DNA from: Acidimicrobiia bacterium
GTDB taxonomy: Bacteria > Actinomycetota > Acidimicrobiia > Acidimicrobiales > CATQHL01
DNA: 33,694 nucleotides
NCBI GenBank assembly: GCA_021296435.1
Contig: JAGWAK010000002.1
Span: 1 to 33,694 of the forward strand
Direction: 5' to 3'
The stretch's first letter is position 1, and the number at the start of each line of letters is the position of its first letter. Both the position numbers and the translations under genes were made by a program. The notes under the pieces were generated by a model. The model was not told the origin of the DNA and made no database searches. It worked only from the letters and a program-made list of their open reading frames with translations. Below are positions 24,809-32,935 of this stretch, piece by piece.

Positions 24809-25786
24809 TCAGCCGCCCGCGTCGGCCTCCAGGCGGGCGATCTCCGCCTCGGACGCGATGTAGCCGAACCCGGCCCACCCGGAACCCTCGAGAATGCGGC
24901 GGTACATCTCGGCCGCCTGCGCCTCGCGGCCGTTGTAGAGGTGCCAGGTCGCGACGCCATAGGCGACCGCCACGCCCGCCGGGTCTCCGCTCGCGGGATC
25001 CCACAGTTCGTCGGCAGCGAGTTCCCCCTTGTACATGAGGAGGAGCCGGTGATAGCTGGTGTTCTCGATGACGTCGAGGTCCGCCGTCACGGGTTCGAGG
25101 ACCGCCTCCGCCTCCGCGTCGCGGCCCAGACGGCGGAGCGCCGTGTACCACCAGTGCGAGATCGCCACGAGCTGGTCGGGGTTCGTCGTCACCGCCCTGT
25201 AGTTCTCGTAGGACGGCAGCGCCCCCTCGAAGTCGCCCTGGAGGTAGCGGGCCAGCGCCAGGTGGTAGTGGATGTTCGACTGCAGCGTGCTCGTCGGTAT
25301 GCCGCGTGCGTTGGGCTGGCCGTCCGGCTCGACCTCGTCCTCCTCGCCTCGCACCAGATCCGCGGCGCGAGACAGGTCCTCGATGGCGCGATCCAACTCG
25401 CGCACGCTGATCCAGCGGTGCCCGCGATGACGATACATCCGCGCGTCGCCCGGGTGCTTCTCGATCCCCTCCGAGAAGATCTCGATCGCGTCGCGAAAGG
25501 CCCCCGTGTACCCGACGCGCCGGCCGAGCCAGATGATCGCGTCGGCGTCATCCGGATTCGCGTCGTAGTCCGCCCGGGCGACCTCGATGTCGCGCGCCTG
25601 CTGCGCCGCGACCTCCGCCGCGGCGGGAAACGGATAGAGCGGTTCGCCCAGGAGCGAGATCGCCTCCGCCCCTTCCGGGAGTCCATCCCCGCCGCCGGAT
25701 GTTCCGGCGTCGTCCGCCGGCTCCGCGCAGGCCGCGAAGCCGAGCCCGAGCGCGAGAGCGCCGAGTTTCGTTCGACAGCGTTTCAT
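24809..25786 (-). CDS. TPR-repeat lipoprotein
   Basis: ATG 25786 has GAGGA 6 nt upstream. The signal ends in lipobox FAAC (Cys20) followed by AEPADDAGTSGGG, a typical disordered linker. TPR-like helix pairs are seen from about residue 60, for example DADAIIWLGRRVGYTGAFRD, SVRELDRAIEDLSRAADLV, LALARYLQGDFEGALPSYEN and ALRRLGRDAEAEAVLEPVTA. The protein is probably anchored in the periplasm or outer membrane and mediates protein contacts. It may assist the DUF5916 gene downstream. The partner and role are unknown. It is divergent from the DUF4342 gene across 166 nt in which I see no clear promoter. Confidence 0.85.
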   Translation of the reverse strand: MKRCRTKLGALALGLGFAACAEPADDAGTSGGGDGLPEGAEAISLLGEPLYPFPAAAEVAAQQARDIEVARADYDANPDDADAIIWLGRRVGYTGAFRDAIEIFSEGIEKHPGDARMYRHRGHRWISVRELDRAIEDLSRAADLVRGEEDEVEPDGQPNARGIPTSTLQSNIHYHLALARYLQGDFEGALPSYENYRAVTTNPDQLVAISHWWYTALRRLGRDAEAEAVLEPVTADLDVIENTSYHRLLLMYKGELAADELWDPASGDPAGVAVAYGVATWHLYNGREAQAAEMYRRILEGSGWAGFGYIASEAEIARLEADAGG

Positions 25787-25952
25787 CGATATTCCTCGCT
25801 ACGCCTGGTTCTTCCTCGGGAGAGAGGTTTCCGCGGCTCGCAAAACCCGGACCGGATGACGAGCGTACGGCGGACTGCCAGGATCCAACATCAAGCCAGA
25901 CTCGCGGGCGCGCCGCAAGGGCAAGGCCGCAGGAGCTGCAGGAGAGGTGGAC

Positions 25953-26240
25953 ATGACCGAGGAACACAGGGTGCCGGGTGAGAACCTCGTCCGGAAGATC
26001 AAGGAGATCATCCGGGAGGGGAACGTCCGCCGCATCTCGATCCGGAACGAAGACGGGAAGGAACTCATCGAGGTTCCGCTCTCCATCGGTGTCGTGGGGA
26101 CGCTGCTGCTGCCCGCCTGGGCGGCGATCGGCGCCATCGCGGCGCTCGTCACGAACTGCTCGATCGTCGTGGAACGCGAAGAACCCGAGGGGGAAGCGGA
26201 TCAATACCCGGTATCGGCCGACCCTGAGGACGGCGGATAG
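25953..26240 (+). CDS. DUF4342 small membrane protein
   Basis: ATG 25953 follows CAGGAGAGGTGGAC; GTG 25947 is a weaker alternative. The 95 residues show the DUF4342 pattern: LVRKIKEIIREGNVRRISIR, a short beta segment KELIEVPLSIGVVG, one or two hydrophobic helices (about 47-70), then SIVVEREE. An amphipathic N-terminal domain attached to a membrane segment is typical; the function is unknown. The acidic tail ends in PEDGG. The gene stands alone between the divergent TPR gene and the lipoprotein 174 nt downstream. Confidence 0.8.
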   Translation: MTEEHRVPGENLVRKIKEIIREGNVRRISIRNEDGKELIEVPLSIGVVGTLLLPAWAAIGAIAALVTNCSIVVEREEPEGEADQYPVSADPEDGG

Positions 26241-26414
26241 AGCGGAGCGAACGCCGGCTGCCTCACGGCCATCGGTCTCGGCAACGCATTACTTGTCGAC
26301 TACCTTGAAGAAGTGGTGTCGCCGCAGGGGCGCCCACTCAACTTTGCGAAACGTGGAATGCCAGCGGGCGGGGGCGACTCCCCCGGCTCCGTGTATCAAC
26401 ACACAGGAGGATTC

Positions 26415-26879
26415 ATGAAGAAGCGTCTGCTCATGTTGTTCGTGCCGGTTCTCGTCGCCACGCTCGTCGCGGGCTGCGGCGGTGACGACACGGTGGACCC
26501 GGAGCCGCCCGCCGCCGAGGGGCCGCCCGACCTCTCGGGCACGTACAATCTTGTCTCCCTGTCCGGCGCCATCACGGGGGGGATTACCCTGGCGCCACCG
26601 GTTGCCGTGGGGACGTTCACGTTGGTACAGAACCCGGCTTCCGGGGACACCGCGACAGGGACCCTCACGCTGAGCATCACGGTGACCAGCCCGCTCGATG
26701 GCTCGGTGATTCCCATCGAGGACCAGGGGACGTTCACGGTGCGCGCGGACGGGACCTGGGAGCAGACGGGACAGTTGGCACAGAACATCGGAACCTACTC
26801 GCTGGCGGGGAACGTCCTGACGGTCACGGTGACGGAGCCCCCGCCCAACGTGGCGACGACCGTTTGGCAGCGGCAGTAG
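26415..26879 (+). CDS. Lipocalin-like lipoprotein
   Basis: ATG 26415 has a strong AGGAGG ribosome site. The signal MKKRLLMLFVPVLV runs to lipobox LVAGC (Cys19), followed by a GGDDTVDPEPPAAEGPP linker. The 154-residue protein then shows a small all-beta domain: DLSGTYNLVSLSGAI, GTFTLVQNPASGDTATGTL, DQGTFTVRADGTWEQTGQL, and a final VATTVWQRQ, as in lipocalin-like lipoproteins. It may bind a small hydrophobic ligand or be structural. Its stop overlaps the frame of the next gene by 16 nt, suggesting co-transcription with the receptor. Confidence 0.75.
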   Translation: MKKRLLMLFVPVLVATLVAGCGGDDTVDPEPPAAEGPPDLSGTYNLVSLSGAITGGITLAPPVAVGTFTLVQNPASGDTATGTLTLSITVTSPLDGSVIPIEDQGTFTVRADGTWEQTGQLAQNIGTYSLAGNVLTVTVTEPPPNVATTVWQRQ

Positions 26880-29062
26880 CGGCAGGTACCCGCCGACGTC
26901 TCACGGCAGGCGCCGCGCTCGTCTTCTTCTACGCGCGCGCGGTGCCCGCCTCCTTCTACGCGCGGGCGGCGCTCGCCTCCTTCTACGCGAGTGCCCCGCT
27001 CGCCGCCCAGGCTCAGGATGTGGTGCGCGGCCGCGTCCTGGACGCCGAGACGGGCGCGCCGCTCGCCGGGGCAACCGTACTCATCCGCGACACCCCGTTA
27101 CGCGCGACGACGCGGGCGGATGGCGGGTTCGCGATCTCCTCGCCGTCTGATGGCGCCTATACGCTGATCGTCGTCGCGGATGGCTTCCGCGCCTCCGAAC
27201 GCCGGATCGAGCCCGATACGGCCGGAGAACTCAGCATCCTGCTCGAGCGCCGGATGTTCGACGTGCCCGAGTTGACCGTAACCGCGAACCGCTCCGCCGC
27301 CCGGTCCGGCGACGCCCCGGTAAGTGTCGCCGTCATGAGCGGCGACGAACTCGGCAATCGCGACATCGTGACGCTCGACGACGCGCTTCCGTTCGCGCAG
27401 GGCGTGATCTTCAATTCAGGCCAGATGGACATCCGCGGCGCCACCGGTCTGGCGCGGGGCGTCGGAAGCCGCGTTCTCATGCTCCTCGATGGCCACCGCG
27501 TGCTCTCCGGTGTGGGCGCTTCCATCGATTTCAGCGGTCTGCCCGTGCTGGACGTGGACCAGATCGAGATCGTGAAGGGTCCACATTCCACCCTCTGGGG
27601 GACGAATGCGCTGGGCGGCGTCGTGAACGTGATCACGAAGCGACCGTCGGCGGAGCCCGAGACCGTCGTGCGCGGGTACTTCGGCCTCTTCGACACGCCG
27701 GCCCGACATTCGTTCACGGATGAGAGCCTGAGCAGGGAAGGGATCGCGCTCCAACACTCCCGTCGCCTCGGCGATGTCGGCGCCACCCTGTACCTTGCGC
27801 GCGAGGAATCGGACGGGTTCCGGCAGAACGGCGCGCTGGAACGCTGGCGGCTGCGGCTCAAGACCGTCTTCCCGGCGGAGTCCTCCAATCCGTGGGAGAT
27901 CTTCGTCAACTGGAAGCGGAAGGACGAGGAGGAGTTCTTCACCTGGCTGTCGGATCCGGCCGAACTCGGAGACTGGATTCGCACCGACGACCTCGTCCTC
28001 GGGGTGACGGCCAATCCGATCGTCACCCCGAAACATCGCGTGCAGCTGCGGCCGCACGTCTACCACGCGAGATCCCGGAACTATTTTCACGACAACGAGG
28101 ATTTCCACCGCTCGACGCGCATCGGCACCGATGTTCAGTGGTCCTTCTTCCCCGGCGGGTCGCATTCGCTGACGATCGGGAGTGAGGGCGCGCGGACGGG
28201 TGTCCAGTCCAATTTCCTCGACCCCACGCCCGAGGTGACGGACCTGGCCGTGTTCGCGCAGGACGAGATCGCTTTCTCCGATCGGGTTCGCGGCTCGGTG
28301 GGCCTGAGGCTGGACTACCACGAGGCCACGGCGGCGATGAAGGATGTCGTGCTCAACCCGAAGCTCGGCGTCGTCTATCAGGCGGGCGAGCGGGTGAGCC
28401 TCCGAGGATCCTTCAGCCGCGGCTACCGGTCACCGAGCGTGTCCGAGCAATTCACGTCGACGACCCAGTTCGGCTTTCGCGTCATCCCCAATCTCGACTT
28501 GCGGGGAGAATCGGCTTGGGCCCGGGAGGTCGGCGCGACCGTGACCCTCACCGACCGCGTCTGGTTCGATGCGGGGTTGTTCTGGAGCGACTATACCGAC
28601 CTCATCGAACCCTCGCCGGCGCCGAACAACGTGTTCGTGTTCCAGTTCCGCAACGTCGCCGAAGCCATGGTGCGAGGCGTCGACGCGGGCCTGCGCATCG
28701 GCGTGATACCGGATCGTCTGGATCTCAGCACGAACTACACGTTCCTCGACACGGAAGACCATCGGAGCGGGCGCGCGCTCCCCTACCGTTCGCGTCATAA
28801 CTTCACCGCGACCGCCACCGGCTGGAGGGGCGCCGTCGCGGTCGACTTCCGCCACCGGAGCCGAGTGGAGCAGGTGCTTGCCTTCCCGCTCGATGAGCGC
28901 AACGCGATCACCCTCGTCGACCTTCGTGTGCGCACCCGGATCCTGGGGACCCGCGTACAGGCGAAGATCGAGAACCTGTTCCAGACCACTTACGTGGATG
29001 TGCAGGAACGGAGCCCCGGACAGAGCCGGAGCTTTCGCCTCACCGTAACCCCCCGCTTCTAG
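26864..29062 (+). CDS. TonB-dependent outer-membrane receptor
   Basis: The frame has no ATG near its N-terminus; TTG 26864, inside the lipoprotein gene's last codons, is the best start and gives 732 residues. The leader is odd: a basic GTRRRL segment, then a threefold repeat of FYARAxxAS, ending PLAAQAQ. A CarboxypepD-regulatory-like domain follows (about 52-130, VVRGRVLDAETGAPLAGATV). The plug starts near ELTVTANRS and includes ILMLLDGHRVLSG-like and VEIVKGPHSTLWGTNALGG-like segments. The rest is a 22-strand-type barrel ending in aromatic Phe. The ligand is unknown. The PQQ dehydrogenase follows by 6 nt, so uptake of PQQ, a metal or an alcohol-related compound is plausible. Confidence 0.85.
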   Translation: MAAAVAAGTRRRLTAGAALVFFYARAVPASFYARAALASFYASAPLAAQAQDVVRGRVLDAETGAPLAGATVLIRDTPLRATTRADGGFAISSPSDGAYTLIVVADGFRASERRIEPDTAGELSILLERRMFDVPELTVTANRSAARSGDAPVSVAVMSGDELGNRDIVTLDDALPFAQGVIFNSGQMDIRGATGLARGVGSRVLMLLDGHRVLSGVGASIDFSGLPVLDVDQIEIVKGPHSTLWGTNALGGVVNVITKRPSAEPETVVRGYFGLFDTPARHSFTDESLSREGIALQHSRRLGDVGATLYLAREESDGFRQNGALERWRLRLKTVFPAESSNPWEIFVNWKRKDEEEFFTWLSDPAELGDWIRTDDLVLGVTANPIVTPKHRVQLRPHVYHARSRNYFHDNEDFHRSTRIGTDVQWSFFPGGSHSLTIGSEGARTGVQSNFLDPTPEVTDLAVFAQDEIAFSDRVRGSVGLRLDYHEATAAMKDVVLNPKLGVVYQAGERVSLRGSFSRGYRSPSVSEQFTSTTQFGFRVIPNLDLRGESAWAREVGATVTLTDRVWFDAGLFWSDYTDLIEPSPAPNNVFVFQFRNVAEAMVRGVDAGLRIGVIPDRLDLSTNYTFLDTEDHRSGRALPYRSRHNFTATATGWRGAVAVDFRHRSRVEQVLAFPLDERNAITLVDLRVRTRILGTRVQAKIENLFQTTYVDVQERSPGQSRSFRLTVTPRF
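26927..27007 (+). repeat. Three 27-bp repeats coding the receptor's leader
   Basis: TTCTACGCG begins units at 26927, 26954 and 26981, each 27 bp long and in frame. They encode FYARAVPAS, FYARAALAS and FYASAPLAA. The first two are close; the third has diverged. Signal sequences are rarely built this way, and the units hold Arg and Tyr within what should be the hydrophobic core. Confidence 0.85.
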
Positions 29063-29068
29063 AGGCCT

Positions 29069-31243
29069 GTGGCTCGCGACGATCCCGGTGCCGGCCCGCT
29101 GGCTGGCGCACTGCTCGCCGTCTGCGCGCTGTTGGCGTGTGAACCGCCGCCCACCGGGAACGCCGGGAGCGGAGCCGGCCGCGTCACGCGGGATCGACTG
29201 CTCGCGACCGACACCGTCCCCGCGGAGTGGATGACGTCGGGCCGCGACTTCGGTGAAACCCGCTACTCTCCGCTCGGGCGCATCCACGTCATGAACGCGG
29301 TCGCCGTGGGTCTCGCCTGGGAGTACGAGTGGCGGTCCCACGTCGGCTCCGTGCACTGGGGGCTCGAGGCCACGCCCGTCGTCGTCGACGGCGTCATGTA
29401 CTCGCCCGGCCCCTGGGGAAGCGTCGCGGCGCTCGACGCGGCGACGGGGGAACTCGTGTGGCGCTACGATCCCGACGTCGACCCGAGCTACACGCGAAAG
29501 GGCTGCTGCGGCCCGATCAACCGCGGACTCGAGGTGTGGGAGGGCCGCGTCTACATCGGCACCTTCGACGGCTGGCTGGTGGCGCTCGACGCCGCGACGG
29601 GCGAGGAGGTGTGGCGCGCCGACACCTTCATCGACCGGTCGCTCTCCTACACGAGCACCGGCTCGCCGCAGATCGCCGGCGATGTCGTCGTCCTCGGCAA
29701 CGCCGGCGGCGACTTCGGCGTGCGCGGGTACATCACGGCCTACGATCTGGAGACCGGCGAGGAGGCGTGGCGCTTCTTCACGGTTCCCGGCGATCCGGTT
29801 GATGGCTTCGAGCACCCGGAGATGGAGGCGGCCGCCGCCACGTGGGACCCGGATTCGGCCTGGGAGGGCGGACTCGGGGGCACCGTGTGGGGCGAGATGG
29901 CCTACGACCCCGTGCTCGACCTCCTTTACGTGGGGACGGGGAACTCCTACCCGTACCCGATCTGGCACCGAAGCCCGTCCGGGGGCGACAACCTCTACCT
30001 CGTCTCCATCCTCGCCATCGATCCGAAGACCGGCCGTCTCGTCTGGCACTACCAGACGGTGCCGGGCGAGATCTGGGACTACACCGCGACGCAGAACATC
30101 ATCCTGAGCACGGTCACGATCGATGGCCGGCCGCGCGATGTCCTGCTCCAGGCCCCGAAGAACGGCTTCTTCTACGTGCTCGACCGCGCCACGGGCGAAC
30201 TGCTGCAGGCGGAGAACTTCGTGACGGTCACCTGGGCGCACGGGATCGATCCCGTGACGGGCCGGCCGATCCCGAACCCCGCCGCGGACTATCGCGACGA
30301 GCCGCGCGTTGTCTTCCCCTCCTCCGCGGGCGGGCACAACTGGCAGCCGATGTCCTTCGATCCCGAGACGGGCATCGCCTACATCCCCGCCCGCGAGCAG
30401 GCCATGCTGTGGCGGTCGCTGGACGAGTTCGACCATCGCCCCGAGGTCGCGTACGAAGGCTTCACGGCGTCCTGGCCTCCATTCCCCGAGGAGTTCGCGC
30501 ACCTCGCGGAGGGTCTCCCGGATATCGGTCCGCACGAGTTTCTCCTCGCGTGGGATCCGGTCGCGGGGCACGAGTTGTGGCGGGTTCCGCGCGGGAGCAT
30601 GTGGAACGGAGGCACCCTCGTGACGGGCGGGAACCTCGTCATCCAGGGGACGGCGGTCGGCACGCTCGACTTCCACCAGGCCGACACCGGCGAACGCATC
30701 CACAGCATCCATCTCGGCAGCGGCGTGATGGCGGGGCCCATGACGTACGAGGTCGACGGCGTGCAGTACATCGCGATCATGGCGGGTTACGGCGGGCCCC
30801 GGGGTTCCGCCTATCCGCTCGGCTCGGCGGCGTACGACTACGAGAGCACGGGACGGCTGCTCGTGTTCAGGCTCGACGGCGGGGAGGTGCCGCTACCGCC
30901 CGCGCAGGTCGTGCCGACGACGCCGGAACCGCCGGATCTGGCGCTCGACGCGGCCAGGGTCCGGCGCGGGGCGGAACTCTTCGGGGTCCACTGCAGCATT
31001 TGCCACCGGGCCTCGGACGAACATCTCTCCGCCTATCCGGATCTGCGCCGCATGGACGGCGGCGCGTGGGAGAGTTTCGACGCCGTGGTGCTTGGCGGCG
31101 CGCTCGCCGTGAACGGCATGGCGGGGTTCGGCGACCTGCTCTCGATGGAGGACGCGACCGCGATCCGGCACTACCTCACGAGCGAGCAGCGGCGCCTGTG
31201 GGAGGCGGAGTCGGCCGCCGGTATCGCGCCGGACGGCCGCTGA
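29069..31243 (+). CDS. PQQ-dependent quinohemoprotein alcohol dehydrogenase, lipid-anchored
   Basis: This periplasmic enzyme oxidises alcohols with PQQ and passes electrons to its C-terminal heme c. A lipoprotein signal with lipobox LLAC (Cys24) implies membrane anchoring. The propeller has the vicinal disulfide Cys146-Cys147 (GCCGPINRGL), GTGNSYPY with Asn292, and the catalytic Asp337 in GEIWDYTATQNII. The residue two places on is Thr339, not the Asp that marks lanthanide-dependent enzymes, so Ca2+ use is expected. APKNGFFYVLDRATGEL is typical of the type II branch. The cytochrome domain has Cys642-x-x-Cys645-His646 and a likely axial Met684. GTG 29069 lies 6 nt after the receptor's stop, with GAGG ahead. 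No pqq biosynthesis genes are in the window. Confidence 0.92.
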   Translation: MARDDPGAGPLAGALLAVCALLACEPPPTGNAGSGAGRVTRDRLLATDTVPAEWMTSGRDFGETRYSPLGRIHVMNAVAVGLAWEYEWRSHVGSVHWGLEATPVVVDGVMYSPGPWGSVAALDAATGELVWRYDPDVDPSYTRKGCCGPINRGLEVWEGRVYIGTFDGWLVALDAATGEEVWRADTFIDRSLSYTSTGSPQIAGDVVVLGNAGGDFGVRGYITAYDLETGEEAWRFFTVPGDPVDGFEHPEMEAAAATWDPDSAWEGGLGGTVWGEMAYDPVLDLLYVGTGNSYPYPIWHRSPSGGDNLYLVSILAIDPKTGRLVWHYQTVPGEIWDYTATQNIILSTVTIDGRPRDVLLQAPKNGFFYVLDRATGELLQAENFVTVTWAHGIDPVTGRPIPNPAADYRDEPRVVFPSSAGGHNWQPMSFDPETGIAYIPAREQAMLWRSLDEFDHRPEVAYEGFTASWPPFPEEFAHLAEGLPDIGPHEFLLAWDPVAGHELWRVPRGSMWNGGTLVTGGNLVIQGTAVGTLDFHQADTGERIHSIHLGSGVMAGPMTYEVDGVQYIAIMAGYGGPRGSAYPLGSAAYDYESTGRLLVFRLDGGEVPLPPAQVVPTTPEPPDLALDAARVRRGAELFGVHCSICHRASDEHLSAYPDLRRMDGGAWESFDAVVLGGALAVNGMAGFGDLLSMEDATAIRHYLTSEQRRLWEAESAAGIAPDGR

Positions 31244-31250
31244 CCCGTCT

Positions 31251-31274
31251 GTCCTTCCGTCCTTCAGTCCTTCA
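31251..31274 (+). repeat. Three 8-bp repeats between converging genes
   Basis: GTCCTTCC, GTCCTTCA and GTCCTTCA follow one another in the 28-nt gap between the dehydrogenase and DUF6941 genes. The last unit contains the TGA of the minus-strand gene. A simple slippage tract with no evident role. Confidence 0.7.
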
Positions 31275-31688
31275 GTCTCGGGGCGGCCCGGCGGGTCCCT
31301 CCGCCTTCGCGACGTCGAGTTCGACCGTTCGCTTCAGGTCCTGGTTGATGAAGATCGGAAACGTGTACCCGCCGTATTTCTGGAACGTCAGGTTGTTGAT
31401 GCCCACGACGTGATTGAAGGTGGCCGCCTTCCCCGGCGGGGCCTGGACGGAGAACCCGCCCGTCACCTTGAAGAGTTCCTGTCCGTCTTCGTCCATGCAC
31501 CGGATTTCCAGCGCGTGCTGCCGGTCGGTCTCGGAGGGCTCGGCCCGGATCCTCAGGACCAGTTGCATGGACGGGTGGGTCACCGGCATCGCCCCGGCGT
31601 AGAGCGTGTCGAAGAGGCCCATGAGATTGAGCTTGCCATCGCTCGAGGTATTGGCGGCGTCGGCCAGTGTGGCCAGCACGATTTCCAT
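31272..31688 (-). CDS. DUF6941 family protein
   Basis: ATG 31688 has GGAG 9 nt upstream, giving 138 residues. The sequence MEIVLATLADAANTSSDGKL, followed by LNLMGLFDTLYAGAMPVTHP and SMQLVLRIRAEPSETD, is the pattern of the DUF6941 family, small beta-rich cytosolic proteins of unknown function. The C-terminal part ends in FINQDLKRTVELDVAKAEGP. There is no signal peptide. A longer frame from 32093 would run inside the zinc-ribbon gene and is discarded. It lies 91 nt after that gene on the same strand. Confidence 0.8.
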   Translation of the reverse strand: MEIVLATLADAANTSSDGKLNLMGLFDTLYAGAMPVTHPSMQLVLRIRAEPSETDRQHALEIRCMDEDGQELFKVTGGFSVQAPPGKAATFNHVVGINNLTFQKYGGYTFPIFINQDLKRTVELDVAKAEGPAGPPRD

Positions 31689-31779
31689 TCGGCGGTTCTC
31701 CAGGGGGCCTACGGGTGCAAGGAGTTCGGCGGACCGGAAGTGTAACGGTTGGGGCGCCTCGGCGAATCCGGGGTGGGTG

Positions 31780-32448
31780 TCAGCCGAAGATGCCTCCCAC
31801 GATTTCGAGGATCGCCTCGAACACGCTCCCCGCCGCCTCTCCCACCGCCTCGAGCGCGGCGGGCGCCGCTTCCGTCGCGGCCGCCACGGCGTGGCCGGCG
31901 ACATGCGCGCCCACGAAGACGAGATCCGGCGCCCAGAAGAGCGTCTCGAACAGGACATCCGCGCCGGTGGCCGCAGTGCGCGCGACCGCGCCGTCGCGCC
32001 CCCGCCGCGCGACGAGCCGGTCCCTCTCCATCTCCCAGATCGCCTCGAGTTCATGGTGGTCGAACCACACGCCCTTGCACCGCTTGCACACATCGAGCGT
32101 GAGCGAGGACTGGCTCACCTGCAGCATTCGCGTGTCGCAGGCCGGACAGTTCAGCCGCGTCTTCGCCCCGCAGGCGGCGCATTTCGGCGCGTCGCGGTCG
32201 ACGAAGGCGCGACACGTGTGGCACTGGGCCCGGTGCCGCTCCTCCCGCGCCGGAATCCGCGCCCACAGCGACTCGGGTCGCTCGGAACGGAGGCGCTGCA
32301 CCTCCCCCAACTCGAACCACATACCGCCGCAACGGGCGCAATGGTCGAGCGTCAGCGGACCCGAGGCGTCTCCGGCCCCGGTCCCCAGAGATGTCTTCTC
32401 CATTTTGACCCCGAGACATACGGGGCACGGCCAGCGCGTCTCGCTCAC
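31780..32448 (-). CDS. Protein with two TFIIB-type zinc ribbons and a hydrophobic tail
   Basis: Two zf-TFIIB modules are visible: CPVC then HCARCGGMWFELGEVQRL, and CPAC then VCKRCKGVWFDHHELEAIW. Between them lies a further short Cys-rich ribbon (QCHTC...CAACG). About 70 C-terminal residues form an Ala/Gly-rich amphipathic region ending in VFEAILEIVGGIFG, which may contact membrane. I prefer GTG 32448, 9 nt from GGAGG; GTG 32454 is possible. The protein has 222 residues. The family's role in bacteria is unclear. It follows the winged-helix-like protein by 16 nt on the same strand. Confidence 0.8.
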   Translation of the reverse strand: MSETRWPCPVCLGVKMEKTSLGTGAGDASGPLTLDHCARCGGMWFELGEVQRLRSERPESLWARIPAREERHRAQCHTCRAFVDRDAPKCAACGAKTRLNCPACDTRMLQVSQSSLTLDVCKRCKGVWFDHHELEAIWEMERDRLVARRGRDGAVARTAATGADVLFETLFWAPDLVFVGAHVAGHAVAAATEAAPAALEAVGEAAGSVFEAILEIVGGIFG

Positions 32449-32464
32449 GACCACGGCCCTCCCC

Positions 32465-32914
32465 CTACGGCTCCAGGAGCCCGCGCGCGGTTTCCTTCTC
32501 CGACAGGCGCCGCACGTCGTGGAAGGTATACACGAGCAGGCCCGAATCGGTGATCTCGATCTCGGCCATTTCCCGCGCCATCAGTTCGTTCAGAAGCTCC
32601 TCGGCCAGCGTCGTCGGCACCGCCAGTTCCCCGGCGACCTCGACCGCCGTCAGCCGCCCGCCGTGGCGCCCCGCCATCGTCAGGATCTCGGCCTCGAGGG
32701 TGTCGCGGCGGAGTTCTTCCCGCCGGCCTTCGATGCGGCGTCCGACCCCGAAGTGGCGCGCAAGGAGAAAGCCGCCGCCGGCCGCGGGCAGCCCGGCCGC
32801 GATGAAGAGCGCGAAGAGCGTCCTCAGCGCGAACGGATCGCTCGTGCGAAGGAACCCCACGAACACGAACAACGCGAGCGCCAGGAGGACGACGCCTCCC
32901 ACGAGTCTGCCCAC
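32465..32914 (-). CDS. Membrane protein with a C-terminal winged-helix-like domain
   Basis: GTG 32914 has GGAGG 8 nt upstream and gives 149 residues. Two membrane helices (about 4-20 and 31-51) are followed by a soluble helical part. The segment RDTLEAEILTMAGRHGGRLT with AVEVAGELAVPTTLAEELLN and VYTFHDVRRLSEKE looks like a winged-helix fold, the kind seen in small regulators, here tied to the membrane. Whether it binds DNA or protein is unknown. It lies 21 nt after the symporter gene and 16 nt before the zinc-ribbon gene, so the run is probably one operon. Confidence 0.7.
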   Translation of the reverse strand: MGRLVGGVVLLALALFVFVGFLRTSDPFALRTLFALFIAAGLPAAGGGFLLARHFGVGRRIEGRREELRRDTLEAEILTMAGRHGGRLTAVEVAGELAVPTTLAEELLNELMAREMAEIEITDSGLLVYTFHDVRRLSEKETARGLLEP

Positions 32915-32935
32915 GGCGTCAGCCTCCGACCGCGC

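Noticed and set aside
28430..30712. 760-codon minus-strand open frame
   Set aside because: Antisense to the receptor and PQQ dehydrogenase, both of which have intact family motifs.
31272..32093. 273-residue form of the DUF6941 protein
   Set aside because: The added part lies antisense-free but inside the zinc-ribbon gene in another frame and is low complexity; ATG 31688 starts the family sequence.
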